From positions 62,001-126,000 of the forward strand of contig CAVPGV010000003.1 of NCBI GenBank assembly GCA_963704075.1: a stretch of 64,000 nucleotides of DNA. The letters run 5' to 3'. The translations under genes were made by a program, and so were the position numbers. Origin of the DNA: JADKAV01 sp963704075 (GTDB taxonomy: Bacteria > Actinomycetota > Actinomycetes > S36-B12 > UBA10799). Positions 44,674 to 53,005 of this stretch are shown in pieces; position 1 is the stretch's first letter; the number at the start of each line of letters is the position of its first letter. The notes beneath the pieces were generated by a model, which was not told the origin of the DNA, did no database searches, and worked only from the letters and a program-made list of their open reading frames with translations.

Positions 44674-44742
44674 TGGTTCTCCTTCGGAAAGTAGGCCGGG
44701 AAGCCCAGGATTTCCAGGGCATGTGGGCGATCGCGCGGCGAA

Positions 44743-46188
44743 TCAGCGCCGGGTGACCTTGACCCGGAACACGACGAACACACGCTCGGACCCCGCTTGC
44801 GCATCGACCTTGAAGCGACTTCCGTGCAACGCCTTGCGCGCCTTGCCCAACGTCAACCGACACCCTGTCGACCGGACCGCACGCCACGTGCGCGCAGGCG
44901 TCCGCTTCGACCATTCGCAGTCGCTGAACGCTTTGGGCGCCCGCACGACGGTCCGCTTGCCCCGCACGAACCGCACAGTGGTCCGGGCCCATGACACGGG
45001 CAGGTCCGTCGTCACCGATTCGTTCGCCGCTGGGCCCCCGGCCGAAGGCTCGAGTACGCTCGGCTGTTCGGCCTGCCGCGGGCCGCGGACCGCCTCGACC
45101 GCGCAGTGTGCACACAGCAGTCCGGCACCGGTGGCCGCGTCGGCGCCGGGGGCGTCAATATCGATGGCCGTCTGCGTCAGCAGCGCCTGCACCTGCGAGG
45201 GGGACATCGAACGCAAGGCCAGCAGCAGCGACGCCACGCCCGCGGCGAACGGCGAGGCCATGGAACTGCCCGACTGGAAGGCATAGCCACCTCCGGCGCG
45301 GGCGGCCAGAATCATGGTACCCGGGGCCGCGAGGTCCACGTACGAACCGCGACTGGAGAAGGAGGCGGCCAAGCCCTGCGGGGTGGTCGCACCCACGGCC
45401 GTGACCTCGGGGAACGCAGCCGGATACTCCGGCACCGACGACGGACCCGAGTTGCCGGCAGCCGCGAAAACGCTCACGCCGCGCTCGACCGCGTACTGGA
45501 CCGCGAGTTGCTGCGCGGCGCTCGGCCGCGGACCTCCGAGACTCAGGTTGATGACCGTGGCGCCGTGATCGACCGCCCACACGATGCCCTCCGCTACGTC
45601 ACTGGCATACCCCGCACCCTCGGCGTCGAGCACCCGGACCGGAAGAATCCGTGCTGCCGGGGCGACCCCGACTGCGCCCGCATCGTTGTCGGCGGCGGCG
45701 ATGATCCCTGCAACATGGGTACCGTGGCCGTTCTGGTCACGGGAATCGGGGCTGGTCTGGTTGCCGATGAGGTCGACTCCCGCCAGCACCTGACCGGCGA
45801 GGTCCTCGTGGCCGGCATCGACGCCGGTGTCCAGGACGGCGACTGTCACGCCGGCGCCCTGCGTCACCTCCCACGCCGCGTCCGCCCCAACGGCGGCGAG
45901 CCCCCACTGCTCGGACAGAAGCGGCTCGGAGATCACTCCACTGACCCGCACACGGGAGTCGATCTCCACACTCAACGTGTCGGGGTCTGCGGCCTCCTGC
46001 GCGATGGCTGCAGTTATCGACGGACCGCCCACGTCCCGGGTGTGGATATCGAGTCCGCCGCCGGGCTGCCGGGAGACCGTGACGATTCGTGTGGTCTCCG
46101 GGTCTGGCGCAGCTGCGGACCAAGCCACCCCCGGAACGGCGAGCAGGATCGACACGCTCATCAGCGCTGCCGAAGTCCTGGTCCACAT
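44743..46188 (-). CDS. Secreted S8 family serine peptidase (subtilisin-like)
   Basis: Subtilase with signal peptide (1-25), a pro-region of about 75 residues, and the catalytic domain: Asp in VAVLDTGVD, His in NGHGTHVAGI, oxyanion Asn in AAAGNSGP and Ser in SGSSMASPF. The domain ends near residue 375. A C-terminal region of about 100 residues has three Cys and a basic composition; it may be a wall-attachment or substrate domain. 481 residues, ATG with GGGAG upstream. Divergent from marR. Confidence 0.92.
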   Translation of the reverse strand: MWTRTSAALMSVSILLAVPGVAWSAAAPDPETTRIVTVSRQPGGGLDIHTRDVGGPSITAAIAQEAADPDTLSVEIDSRVRVSGVISEPLLSEQWGLAAVGADAAWEVTQGAGVTVAVLDTGVDAGHEDLAGQVLAGVDLIGNQTSPDSRDQNGHGTHVAGIIAAADNDAGAVGVAPAARILPVRVLDAEGAGYASDVAEGIVWAVDHGATVINLSLGGPRPSAAQQLAVQYAVERGVSVFAAAGNSGPSSVPEYPAAFPEVTAVGATTPQGLAASFSSRGSYVDLAAPGTMILAARAGGGYAFQSGSSMASPFAAGVASLLLALRSMSPSQVQALLTQTAIDIDAPGADAATGAGLLCAHCAVEAVRGPRQAEQPSVLEPSAGGPAANESVTTDLPVSWARTTVRFVRGKRTVVRAPKAFSDCEWSKRTPARTWRAVRSTGCRLTLGKARKALHGSRFKVDAQAGSERVFVVFRVKVTRR

Positions 46189-46264
46189 GCCGTCTCCCTC
46201 TGTCAGTCATCGGCATCGGCGCGGGCCCAGATGAGTTTGCGGAATACCGAGCGCACCGTTATCG

Positions 46265-46277
46265 TTAGCAAAGGTAA
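46265..46277. promoter_or_regulatory. MarR-type operator palindrome
   Basis: TTAGCAAAGGTAA is a near-perfect inverted repeat (TTAGC / GGTAA around AAA) in the AT-rich spacer between the divergent subtilase and marR genes, 36 bases before the marR start. It is the likely autoregulatory site of the MarR protein. Confidence 0.45.
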
Positions 46278-46313
46278 TGACTATGACTAAGAAGACCGAC
46301 CTCAGGGGGCCCG

Positions 46314-46733
46314 GTGTCGACGTCGACCGATGTTCAGGATCTGCGGATCGCAGTCATGCGGTTGGCCCGGCGACTGCGGACCGAACGTGCCAGCGATGCG
46401 ATGACACCCAGCCAAATGGCCACTCTGGCCACTTTGACGCGGCAGGGCCCACTGTCGCCGGGCGACCTCGCCCACGCCGAGCGGGTGCAACCACCATCCA
46501 TGACCAGGATTCTGAACAGTCTGCAGGAGTCCGGGATGGTCACCCGCACTGCACATCCGACGGACGGCCGACAGGTCCTCTACGAGACGACCGATGCCGC
46601 CCGCAAGGTCCTGCGCAAGGACCGGGAACGCCGCGATCACTGGCTGGCCCGCAAGATGACGACCCTGTCCCCGCAGGAGCGCCAGACACTTCTGCAAGCC
46701 GTTCCGATCCTGAACGCGATCGCTCTGGACTAG
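46314..46733 (+). CDS. MarR family transcriptional regulator
   Basis: Winged-helix regulator of 139 residues. RLRTERASDAMTPSQMATLATL (helices 1-2), GDLAHAERVQPPSMTRILNSLQESGMVTR (recognition helix) and HPTDGRQVLYETT (wing) are typical of MarR. GTG start with AGGGGG eight bases upstream. It is followed at once by an MFS exporter gene, the usual target of such regulators; ligand unknown. Confidence 0.9.
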   Translation: MSTSTDVQDLRIAVMRLARRLRTERASDAMTPSQMATLATLTRQGPLSPGDLAHAERVQPPSMTRILNSLQESGMVTRTAHPTDGRQVLYETTDAARKVLRKDRERRDHWLARKMTTLSPQERQTLLQAVPILNAIALD

Positions 46734-46734
46734 C

Positions 46735-47983
46735 GCGTACGTTCTCCGCGCTGCATGTCGCGAACTACCGCACGTACGCTTCGGGGGCACTCGCCTCCAA
46801 CGTCGGCACGTGGATGCACCGCATCGCACAATCCTGGTTGGTGCTGATGTTGACCGCCGACCCGCGCATGCTGGGCCTAGTCGTCGCCGCGCAGTTCGCA
46901 CCCATGCTGTTCCTGGCACCCTGGGCCGGGGTCCTGGCCGACCGCTACGACCGACGCCGCATCCTGCAGATCACGCAGGTGGGGATGGGGCTGCAAGCGC
47001 TCGGGTTGGGACTGCTCGTGCTCACCGGCCACGCGACCGGCCCCCTGGTGCTGGTCGCCGCCGCCATCCTGGGCATCTTCACCGCAATCGACGGCCCTGC
47101 GCGGCAATCGATCGTCTCCGACCTGGTCCCGGCCGACCAGGTGGTCAACGCCGTGGCGCTGAACAGCGCCAACTTCAACGCCGCGCGCCTGCTGGGCCCA
47201 GCAGTGGCCGGCCTCATGATCGCCGCGTGGGGCCCGGGCTGGGTGTTCATGGTCAACGCCGCCACATTCGCCGTCATGTTCCTGGCACTGCGTCGGATCC
47301 GGTTGGCACCACGCCACACCGGCCGGCGGGTCGGCGGGATGCGCGATGGGTTGCGCTACGTGCGCGGCCGCCCGGACCTCTGGTTCGTCATCGCTCTGGC
47401 CGGCACGGTCGCGATGCTGCTGTTCAACTTCCCGATCACCATCGCGCTAATGGTCTCGGACGAGTTCGCCGCCGACGCCCGCAGTTACGGGATCCTGGCA
47501 TCCCTGATGGCGGTCGGCTCGCTGCTGGCCGCACTCGTGCAGGCACGCCGGGCCCGCACCGATCTGCGACTGGTCACCATCGCTGCGGGGTTCGCGGCCC
47601 TGACCACCATCCTCGCGGGTCTGATGCCGTCCGTACCCGCCTTCGCGGCTGCACTCATCGCCAGCGGGGCCGCGGCACTGACCATGATGACCGGGGCGAA
47701 CTCCTACCTGCAAACGCGTTCCGACGATGATCACCGCAGCAGGGTGATGTCGCTGTACATGGCGGTGTTCTTCGGCACCACCCCGATCGGGGCACCGGTG
47801 ATCGGCCTGCTGGCCGACGAGTTCGGACCGAGGGCCGCGCTGGTCATCCCCGGCGTGGCGAGCCTGATCGTCACCGTGGTGCTGGTGATGGCCTACCGCG
47901 CAGCCAGATCCGCGGAGGGCTTGCGTGCTGCACCCAGCACGAACCCGATCACCGCGAGTCCGGCACCGGCGATCACCAGGTAG
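46735..47983 (+). CDS. MFS exporter (EntS/MFS_3 type), start codon not visible
   Basis: Twelve-helix major facilitator of the EntS/MFS_3 group, about 415 residues. Loop 2-3 signature GVLADRYDRRRIL and ASNVGTWMHRIAQSWLVL at the start of helix 1 are characteristic. The frame has no start codon between marR and the conserved first residues (RTFSALHVANYRTYASG); it stays open upstream only as a shadow of marR. The true start is therefore lost (indel) or marR and this gene are fused by a missing base at 46731. It is predicted to export a drug or other compound sensed by MarR. The gene overlaps the 3' end of the convergent GH67-like gene by 91 bases. Confidence 0.8.
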
Positions 47984-50919
47984 AGCGGGATCTCGGTCGG
48001 GATCCCCAGGTGCACGGTGATCCCGAGGATGCGGGACAGCCCCAGCGGCAACAACGCCATCTGATCGTTGAACGTCGTGAGTGCCGATTCCAGACCCGAC
48101 CACATCATCAGCGCGCCGAGTGCCGCCATCGGGACCGCGACACCGACGAGAACCCGACCCAAGGCCGCCAGTCGCCCCCAGCCGTAAACACTGCGCAGAA
48201 CCACGTATGTCACCCAGAACAGCCACAGGAACGCGGCGAAGCTGATGGTCACGTAGACGTTGCGCCACTGCTCGTCGGTCCAGAACCGGTACCAGTAGAA
48301 CAGCGGTCCACGCCACACCACCACAGCACTGAGGATGAGGGTCTTCAGCAAGAGCGCGGCGCCGACCCCGCCATACAGCGCGAACGGATCATGGCCTCGT
48401 AGGAGCACCCGCAGGGCGAGGGTGAACAACGCCATGGAACCGACTGTGGCCAGCAGGTACGACCAGGACAGCCAGTTGGAGAAGGCCCCGCGACTCAAGA
48501 CCAGGAGCAGCGCCGGGAGCAGCCACGTCAGCACTCGTGTCGAGCGCGCGGTCGGTGCGGCGACCAATCGCCACGGCCTGGTCAGTCCGGTCCACAGTCC
48601 CTGCGCCGCGGTCCCCAGAGAACTGGAACGCCAACGTTTGCCCAGTGGGCTGCCGAGCAGCAACAGCAGCCCGATGCCCACCAACACGACCGCGGTGAGG
48701 ATTTGCGACGAGCGCGTGCGTTCGGCGTGAGCGAAACCAGCATCCACGGCGAAGAAACTGTAGGCGGGGGTGTTCACATCCTGGGCGTACACGGCCTCGT
48801 GCTCCGCGACGGCCGACTCGTAGGACTGCTTCCCGGCCTCCCACGCTCGCCAATCGGCGGGGGCGCCTGTGTCCAGCCACTCGTAGTACGACAGAAAGGC
48901 CTCTCGGAAGGCTCCAAGCGTGGCCCACAGGTCCGCCTCGTACTCCAGTGAGTGGATCAGCATGTCTCTCAGCGCCGGATCGTGCCACTTCGTCGGATCG
49001 GTCCATTCAGCCTGCTGAAGCATCTCCAGCGTTGCTGCCTGCGCCTCCCGCGCCTCCCGGACCGCTTCATCCACCTTTCCGCGACTCGCGAAGTGGATTG
49101 CGCTCAGAGCAGCGCTGTCGCCGCTGACGATGTCCCACTCGAAGATCCACAGCATCGTAGGCGGTTCCAGCCCCAGTGCGAGCACCTGCTTCTCGGCGTA
49201 CGGGCTGATGTAGAGCCCCTTCTTCGCCACTTCCCGGGACTGCTCGATGATCTCCTCGATCATGGCGATGGTGGCCGGATCGTCGGAGAACGTGTTTGCC
49301 ATCCAGGTCCGGTTAACGTCTGCCAGATTCGCGTCGCGGTCCCAGGCAAGTCGCCCGGTGGCGTACACATCGAGGTCGTACAACTGCCAGAAGCCCGACT
49401 TCAGGTACAGCGACATGGGGCCGGCGCGCCACGGTCCGCCATCTTGGGTCCAGACCCACACACCGACGACGTTGGGGTTCTTCTCCTCGAAGTTCTGCAG
49501 CGCGATCTGATGATCACCGGACATGTAGTTGGGGAAGGCACTGAACGCTTCGAATTCGCGGCGGGATTGGAACTCAACGATCCGTCGTTGACCGCCCTGT
49601 TCGAGCGTCGGGTTCAGCGGCAGCCACGAGTAGAAGTCACCCATCGTGAACTTGGTGACCACCACCAGGTTGTCGTCGGGCAGTCCGTCCAGGATCTTCT
49701 CGTACGTCTTCGGGTTGGTGTGCATGTCGCCGATGTCACCGACCCCCACCGACCATGTGCGGAAGTAGATGGTCTTGCCGTAGTCGCCGGCAGTCTGTGT
49801 GAACTTGGTGAGCATGGTGCGCACCGAATCGACGCTGGTGACCGCCAGAGTCGAGAAGTAGTCCCAGCCAGGCTTGTTGTAGATCGTGCCCGCCTCACCG
49901 ATGCGGATCATCAGACCGTCGACGAACGGCATGTTGGTGAAGAATTCGGAAAGTCCTGCCTGGTAGATGTCCCACAGCCGTGGGTCGTTGACGTCGAAGC
50001 CGCCGAGCTCGCGCTCGATGTAGTCGTTGAGCGGCCCGGTGTTCGCCAACATGTCGGTCTTGAATACCACCCGCATACCCATGTCCGCGGCGTACTTCCA
50101 CATTGCCCCGAATTGCTCGACCATCGCCTCATGCCGGGCTCGGTAAGGACTGTCCTTGCCGTAGACCTGGAAGCCGTCGCCGACGCCATCGAAGTTCACG
50201 TACTCGAGGAAGCCGTTGACGATCACCCCGTTGTATCCGTAGGCGCGGATGTGGTCGATGTACTGCTTCCAGTCGCGCTTGGCATCGGCCAGGCCCGCCG
50301 GGTCGACGTAGGGCGACTCGTCCAGGATCACATCGGCGAACTGGTTCGAGTTGTGCGAATAGTCGTCCTGCGCCGCCCAAGCCTGCGGGTCTGGCTCCAC
50401 GCCGACGGCCCCGAAATCTGCGAATCGGTATTCCAGATCGGCCACGATGGGTGCGCCTTCGAGATCCGGCAGCGGGGTGCCCGCGGCGACCGCGTCCGCG
50501 GCAGCCAACAGTCCATTGGCCATGCCCTCGCGGCCCCCGCCACTGACGCCCGTTCGGCTCAGTCGGTAGCTTCCCGACGTCAGGTCGGCATCGCGTCTCA
50601 CTGTGAAGTCGGATTGACCTTGCGTGATGGACGGCCGATCGCCTGTGGCAGCCGCCACCGCATCCTGCATACGTTCGGCAGCCATCGTCAGCAAGGGGTC
50701 GTCCTCGTAGTCGGCTGGCATCCTGATCGAGCCGATATCGAGCTGCGGCCGCTGGGGCGCCGGTGTCGCGGCGGGCAGGACCGCATCGGCAGCCACCTGC
50801 TTGTCGGATAGCGACACGGCGAGCAATCCGTTGGTGGCCGAGGCCATCGCAAGACCGATGATCACGGCAACAAGCAGATACACCAAGGATGCAGGCCACC
50901 ATTTCCGCCGCGCTGCCAC
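47893..50919 (-). CDS. Membrane-anchored GH67-like (alpha-glucuronidase-like) protein, multi-pass
   Basis: About 1008 residues in three parts. N-terminal anchor helix (8-35). Extracytoplasmic region (about 45-720): a hexosaminidase-type N-domain (MPADYEDDPLLTMAAERMQ, GSYRLS), then a TIM-barrel with IRAYGYNGVIVNGFLEY, DGLMIRIGEAG (Glu342), GKTIYFRTW, then DDNLVVVTKFTMGDFY and RRIVEFQSRREFEA, whose order resembles the core of GH67 alpha-glucuronidases. C-terminal: seven predicted helices (about 745-1000). GTG 50919 is 11 bases after the MFS stop. AAGGAG sits eight bases before an out-of-frame ATG at 50924, so the exact N-terminus is uncertain. Substrate is unknown; a uronic acid-containing glycan is a guess. 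Confidence 0.65.
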   Translation of the reverse strand: MAARRKWWPASLVYLLVAVIIGLAMASATNGLLAVSLSDKQVAADAVLPAATPAPQRPQLDIGSIRMPADYEDDPLLTMAAERMQDAVAAATGDRPSITQGQSDFTVRRDADLTSGSYRLSRTGVSGGGREGMANGLLAAADAVAAGTPLPDLEGAPIVADLEYRFADFGAVGVEPDPQAWAAQDDYSHNSNQFADVILDESPYVDPAGLADAKRDWKQYIDHIRAYGYNGVIVNGFLEYVNFDGVGDGFQVYGKDSPYRARHEAMVEQFGAMWKYAADMGMRVVFKTDMLANTGPLNDYIERELGGFDVNDPRLWDIYQAGLSEFFTNMPFVDGLMIRIGEAGTIYNKPGWDYFSTLAVTSVDSVRTMLTKFTQTAGDYGKTIYFRTWSVGVGDIGDMHTNPKTYEKILDGLPDDNLVVVTKFTMGDFYSWLPLNPTLEQGGQRRIVEFQSRREFEAFSAFPNYMSGDHQIALQNFEEKNPNVVGVWVWTQDGGPWRAGPMSLYLKSGFWQLYDLDVYATGRLAWDRDANLADVNRTWMANTFSDDPATIAMIEEIIEQSREVAKKGLYISPYAEKQVLALGLEPPTMLWIFEWDIVSGDSAALSAIHFASRGKVDEAVREAREAQAATLEMLQQAEWTDPTKWHDPALRDMLIHSLEYEADLWATLGAFREAFLSYYEWLDTGAPADWRAWEAGKQSYESAVAEHEAVYAQDVNTPAYSFFAVDAGFAHAERTRSSQILTAVVLVGIGLLLLLGSPLGKRWRSSSLGTAAQGLWTGLTRPWRLVAAPTARSTRVLTWLLPALLLVLSRGAFSNWLSWSYLLATVGSMALFTLALRVLLRGHDPFALYGGVGAALLLKTLILSAVVVWRGPLFYWYRFWTDEQWRNVYVTISFAAFLWLFWVTYVVLRSVYGWGRLAALGRVLVGVAVPMAALGALMMWSGLESALTTFNDQMALLPLGLSRILGITVHLGIPTEIPLYLVIAGAGLAVIGFVLGAARKPSADLAAR

Positions 50920-50929
50920 GGCATGCAGG

Positions 50930-52174
50930 CTACTCCTTCGGACTCGGCGTCGATGCCGGTGCCGGTGTGGACAAGGTTTCTGGCATCCGCACAGCAAGGC
51001 CCAGCGCCAGCAGTGTGACCGCGACCCCGGCGGAGAACGCCACCGGGAAGCCGGACTGATCGAGCAGCAATCCTGCTACCAGCGGGCCGATGATCGATCC
51101 CACATCGGACATCATCTGGAAGCCTGCCACGACCGACCCCCCGTGGTGGCCGCGCGCCACGTCCCCGACGATCGCGGTCGGAGAGGGTCCGAGGAATGCG
51201 CCGGACATCCCGGCCACGGCCATGGCGATCAGGAACCAGGCCGGGTTCGGGGCGATCGCCAGCACGACCAACGAGACAACCCCGACGGCGAGTCCTATCA
51301 CCAACGCCGGGCGCCTCCCGCGACGGTCAGCGGTGCGCCCGCCGAAGGCCAGCAGCGCCGCCTGCACGCCGGCCGACACCACAAATCCGACACCGGCCAG
51401 ACCAGGGCCCTGCCGCAATCCTTCGACGACGAACAGCGGCACCAGCGAGGAGCGCAGGCCGAAGAAGACGAAGCCGTTGGCGAAGTTGGCACCCAGTGCG
51501 GCCTGGTAGGCGGGAAGACGCAACGTGGGAAGGAAACCGATCGCTTTGGTGTCCTGTTCCAGTTGCGGCGCCTCGGCATGCTCGAGGCGGGGCAGCAGAG
51601 TCACGGCCACGAGGAACGCCGCCAGCAGTGTGCCGGCGTACACGAAGAACGGAGCCCGGATGGAGATGGCGATCACCAGTCCCCCGACTGCCGGACCCAT
51701 CACACCACCGATGAGGAATCCGGCCTGGAACAGCCCGGAGGCCCGGCCGCGATATTCCGGGGCGGTCACGCGCAACAGCAATGCGGTCGCCGAGATGGTG
51801 AACATCGCCGAGCCTGCGCCGCCAACCCCGCGCAGCACCAGCAGATGCACATAGTCCGTCGCGAAACCGGCGGCCAGGCTCGAGAGTCCGACGATCGCCA
51901 GCCCGCTGGACATGATGGTGCGCTCACCGAACCGGTTGACCGCCCAACCGGCTGCGGGACTGCTCACCAGCCGCATGGCAGCGAAGACACTGATCACGGC
52001 ACTGGCCGCGAACGCCGAGACGCCGAAGGTCCGCGCGAACAGCGGAATCGCCGGAATGACGATGCCGAAACCCAGCGCCACGCAGAACGCGATCGCGGCC
52101 AGCACGCTTACCTCGCGGGGCAACGCGCCGACTCTCGGGATCCAGGACCTCACCCGAGCAACTATCGCAGCCAC
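50930..52174 (-). CDS. MFS transporter (drug:H+ antiporter-like)
   Basis: 414-residue, twelve-helix MFS protein: ALGFGIVIPAIPLFA, RLVSSPAAGWAVNRFGERTIM (motif A) and LRGVGGAGSAMF (motif B) in the first half; GGRTADRRGRRPAL in the second. GTG start. The GH67-like gene begins 11 bases after its stop, so the two are likely co-transcribed; it may move a product or substrate of that enzyme, or be a resistance exporter. Divergent from msrA. Confidence 0.88.
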   Translation of the reverse strand: MAAIVARVRSWIPRVGALPREVSVLAAIAFCVALGFGIVIPAIPLFARTFGVSAFAASAVISVFAAMRLVSSPAAGWAVNRFGERTIMSSGLAIVGLSSLAAGFATDYVHLLVLRGVGGAGSAMFTISATALLLRVTAPEYRGRASGLFQAGFLIGGVMGPAVGGLVIAISIRAPFFVYAGTLLAAFLVAVTLLPRLEHAEAPQLEQDTKAIGFLPTLRLPAYQAALGANFANGFVFFGLRSSLVPLFVVEGLRQGPGLAGVGFVVSAGVQAALLAFGGRTADRRGRRPALVIGLAVGVVSLVVLAIAPNPAWFLIAMAVAGMSGAFLGPSPTAIVGDVARGHHGGSVVAGFQMMSDVGSIIGPLVAGLLLDQSGFPVAFSAGVAVTLLALGLAVRMPETLSTPAPASTPSPKE

Positions 52175-52209
52175 TTTCGCACCTGCTGAATCTGGGCGAG
52201 ACTTGGGGC

Positions 52210-52870
52210 ATGGACCTGCGCAGTTTCTTCACGCCCGCTGACAAACGCGCGATGGTGGCACCGGACAGCGCGTTGCCCAGCCGCCCCGACTACCCCTTCA
52301 CCGTCCCCGATCGGCATGCCGTGCTGGGCACGTCGCTGCGCGGGCCATGGGGCGACGACGGTCGAGGTCCTGTACGTCGGCATGGGCTGCTTCTGGGGTG
52401 CCGAGGAGTACTACTGGAACGCGCCCGGCGTCGTGTCGACGGCCGTGGGCTATCAGGGCGGCTACAGCGCACACCCCACGTACGAGGAGGTGTGCAGCGG
52501 CCGCACCGGACAGACCGAGGCGGCGATGGTGGCCTACGACACGACCAAGACCTCCACGCTGGAGATGCTGCGGATCTTCTGGGAGCACCACGACCCGACG
52601 CAGGGCTACCGGCAGGGCAACGACGTCGGCACGCAGTACCGCTCAGCGCTCTACTGGACCACCGAGGAACAGCGCGAGCTGATCGAGAAGACCCGCGCGG
52701 CGTACCAGGAGGTCCTGACCGCCAAGGGCCTCGGCGAGATCACCACCGAGATCGCTCCCGCTTCCGCGCACCCGTTCTTCTACGCCGAGGACTACCACCA
52801 GCAGTACTTGCACAAGGTGCCGCACGGGTATCGGTGCCACGCGAACACGGGTGTGGCTCTGCCGTTGTAG
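52210..52870 (+). CDS. msrA: Peptide methionine (S)-S-oxide reductase, one frameshift
   Basis: Reduces methionine S-sulfoxide in proteins. The N-terminal extension (RADYPF-like SRPDYPFTVPDRHAVLGT, then SLRGPW) is in one frame and the catalytic domain (VEVLYVGMGCFWGAEEYYW with Cys in GCFWGAE, GYQGGYSAHPTYEEVCSGRTG, YHQQYL) in the next. One extra G in the pair at 52360-52361 explains the break: without it the text reads RGPWGDDVEVLYVGMGC. About 219 residues when corrected. A 47-bp dispersed repeat lies 27 bases downstream. Confidence 0.9.
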
Positions 52871-52896
52871 CCAATCACGGCATCGCCTCACACATC

Positions 52897-52943
52897 GACT
52901 TTGGACGCAGCGTGCCACCCAGTGACCAGATCTGACCAAAGTC
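52897..52943. repeat. 47-bp dispersed repeat with inverted ends, copy 2
   Basis: GACTTTGG ... CCAAAGTC, 47 bases, identical over its full length to copy 3 at 55256-55302. The ends form an 8-bp stem. It stands 27 bases after msrA, in non-coding DNA. Confidence 0.7.
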
Positions 52944-53005
52944 CCGCGGGGGCCCGCTGATCGACCTCGGTGCTCGCCGACGTGATCGGAACCTTCAGCG
53001 ACTCC

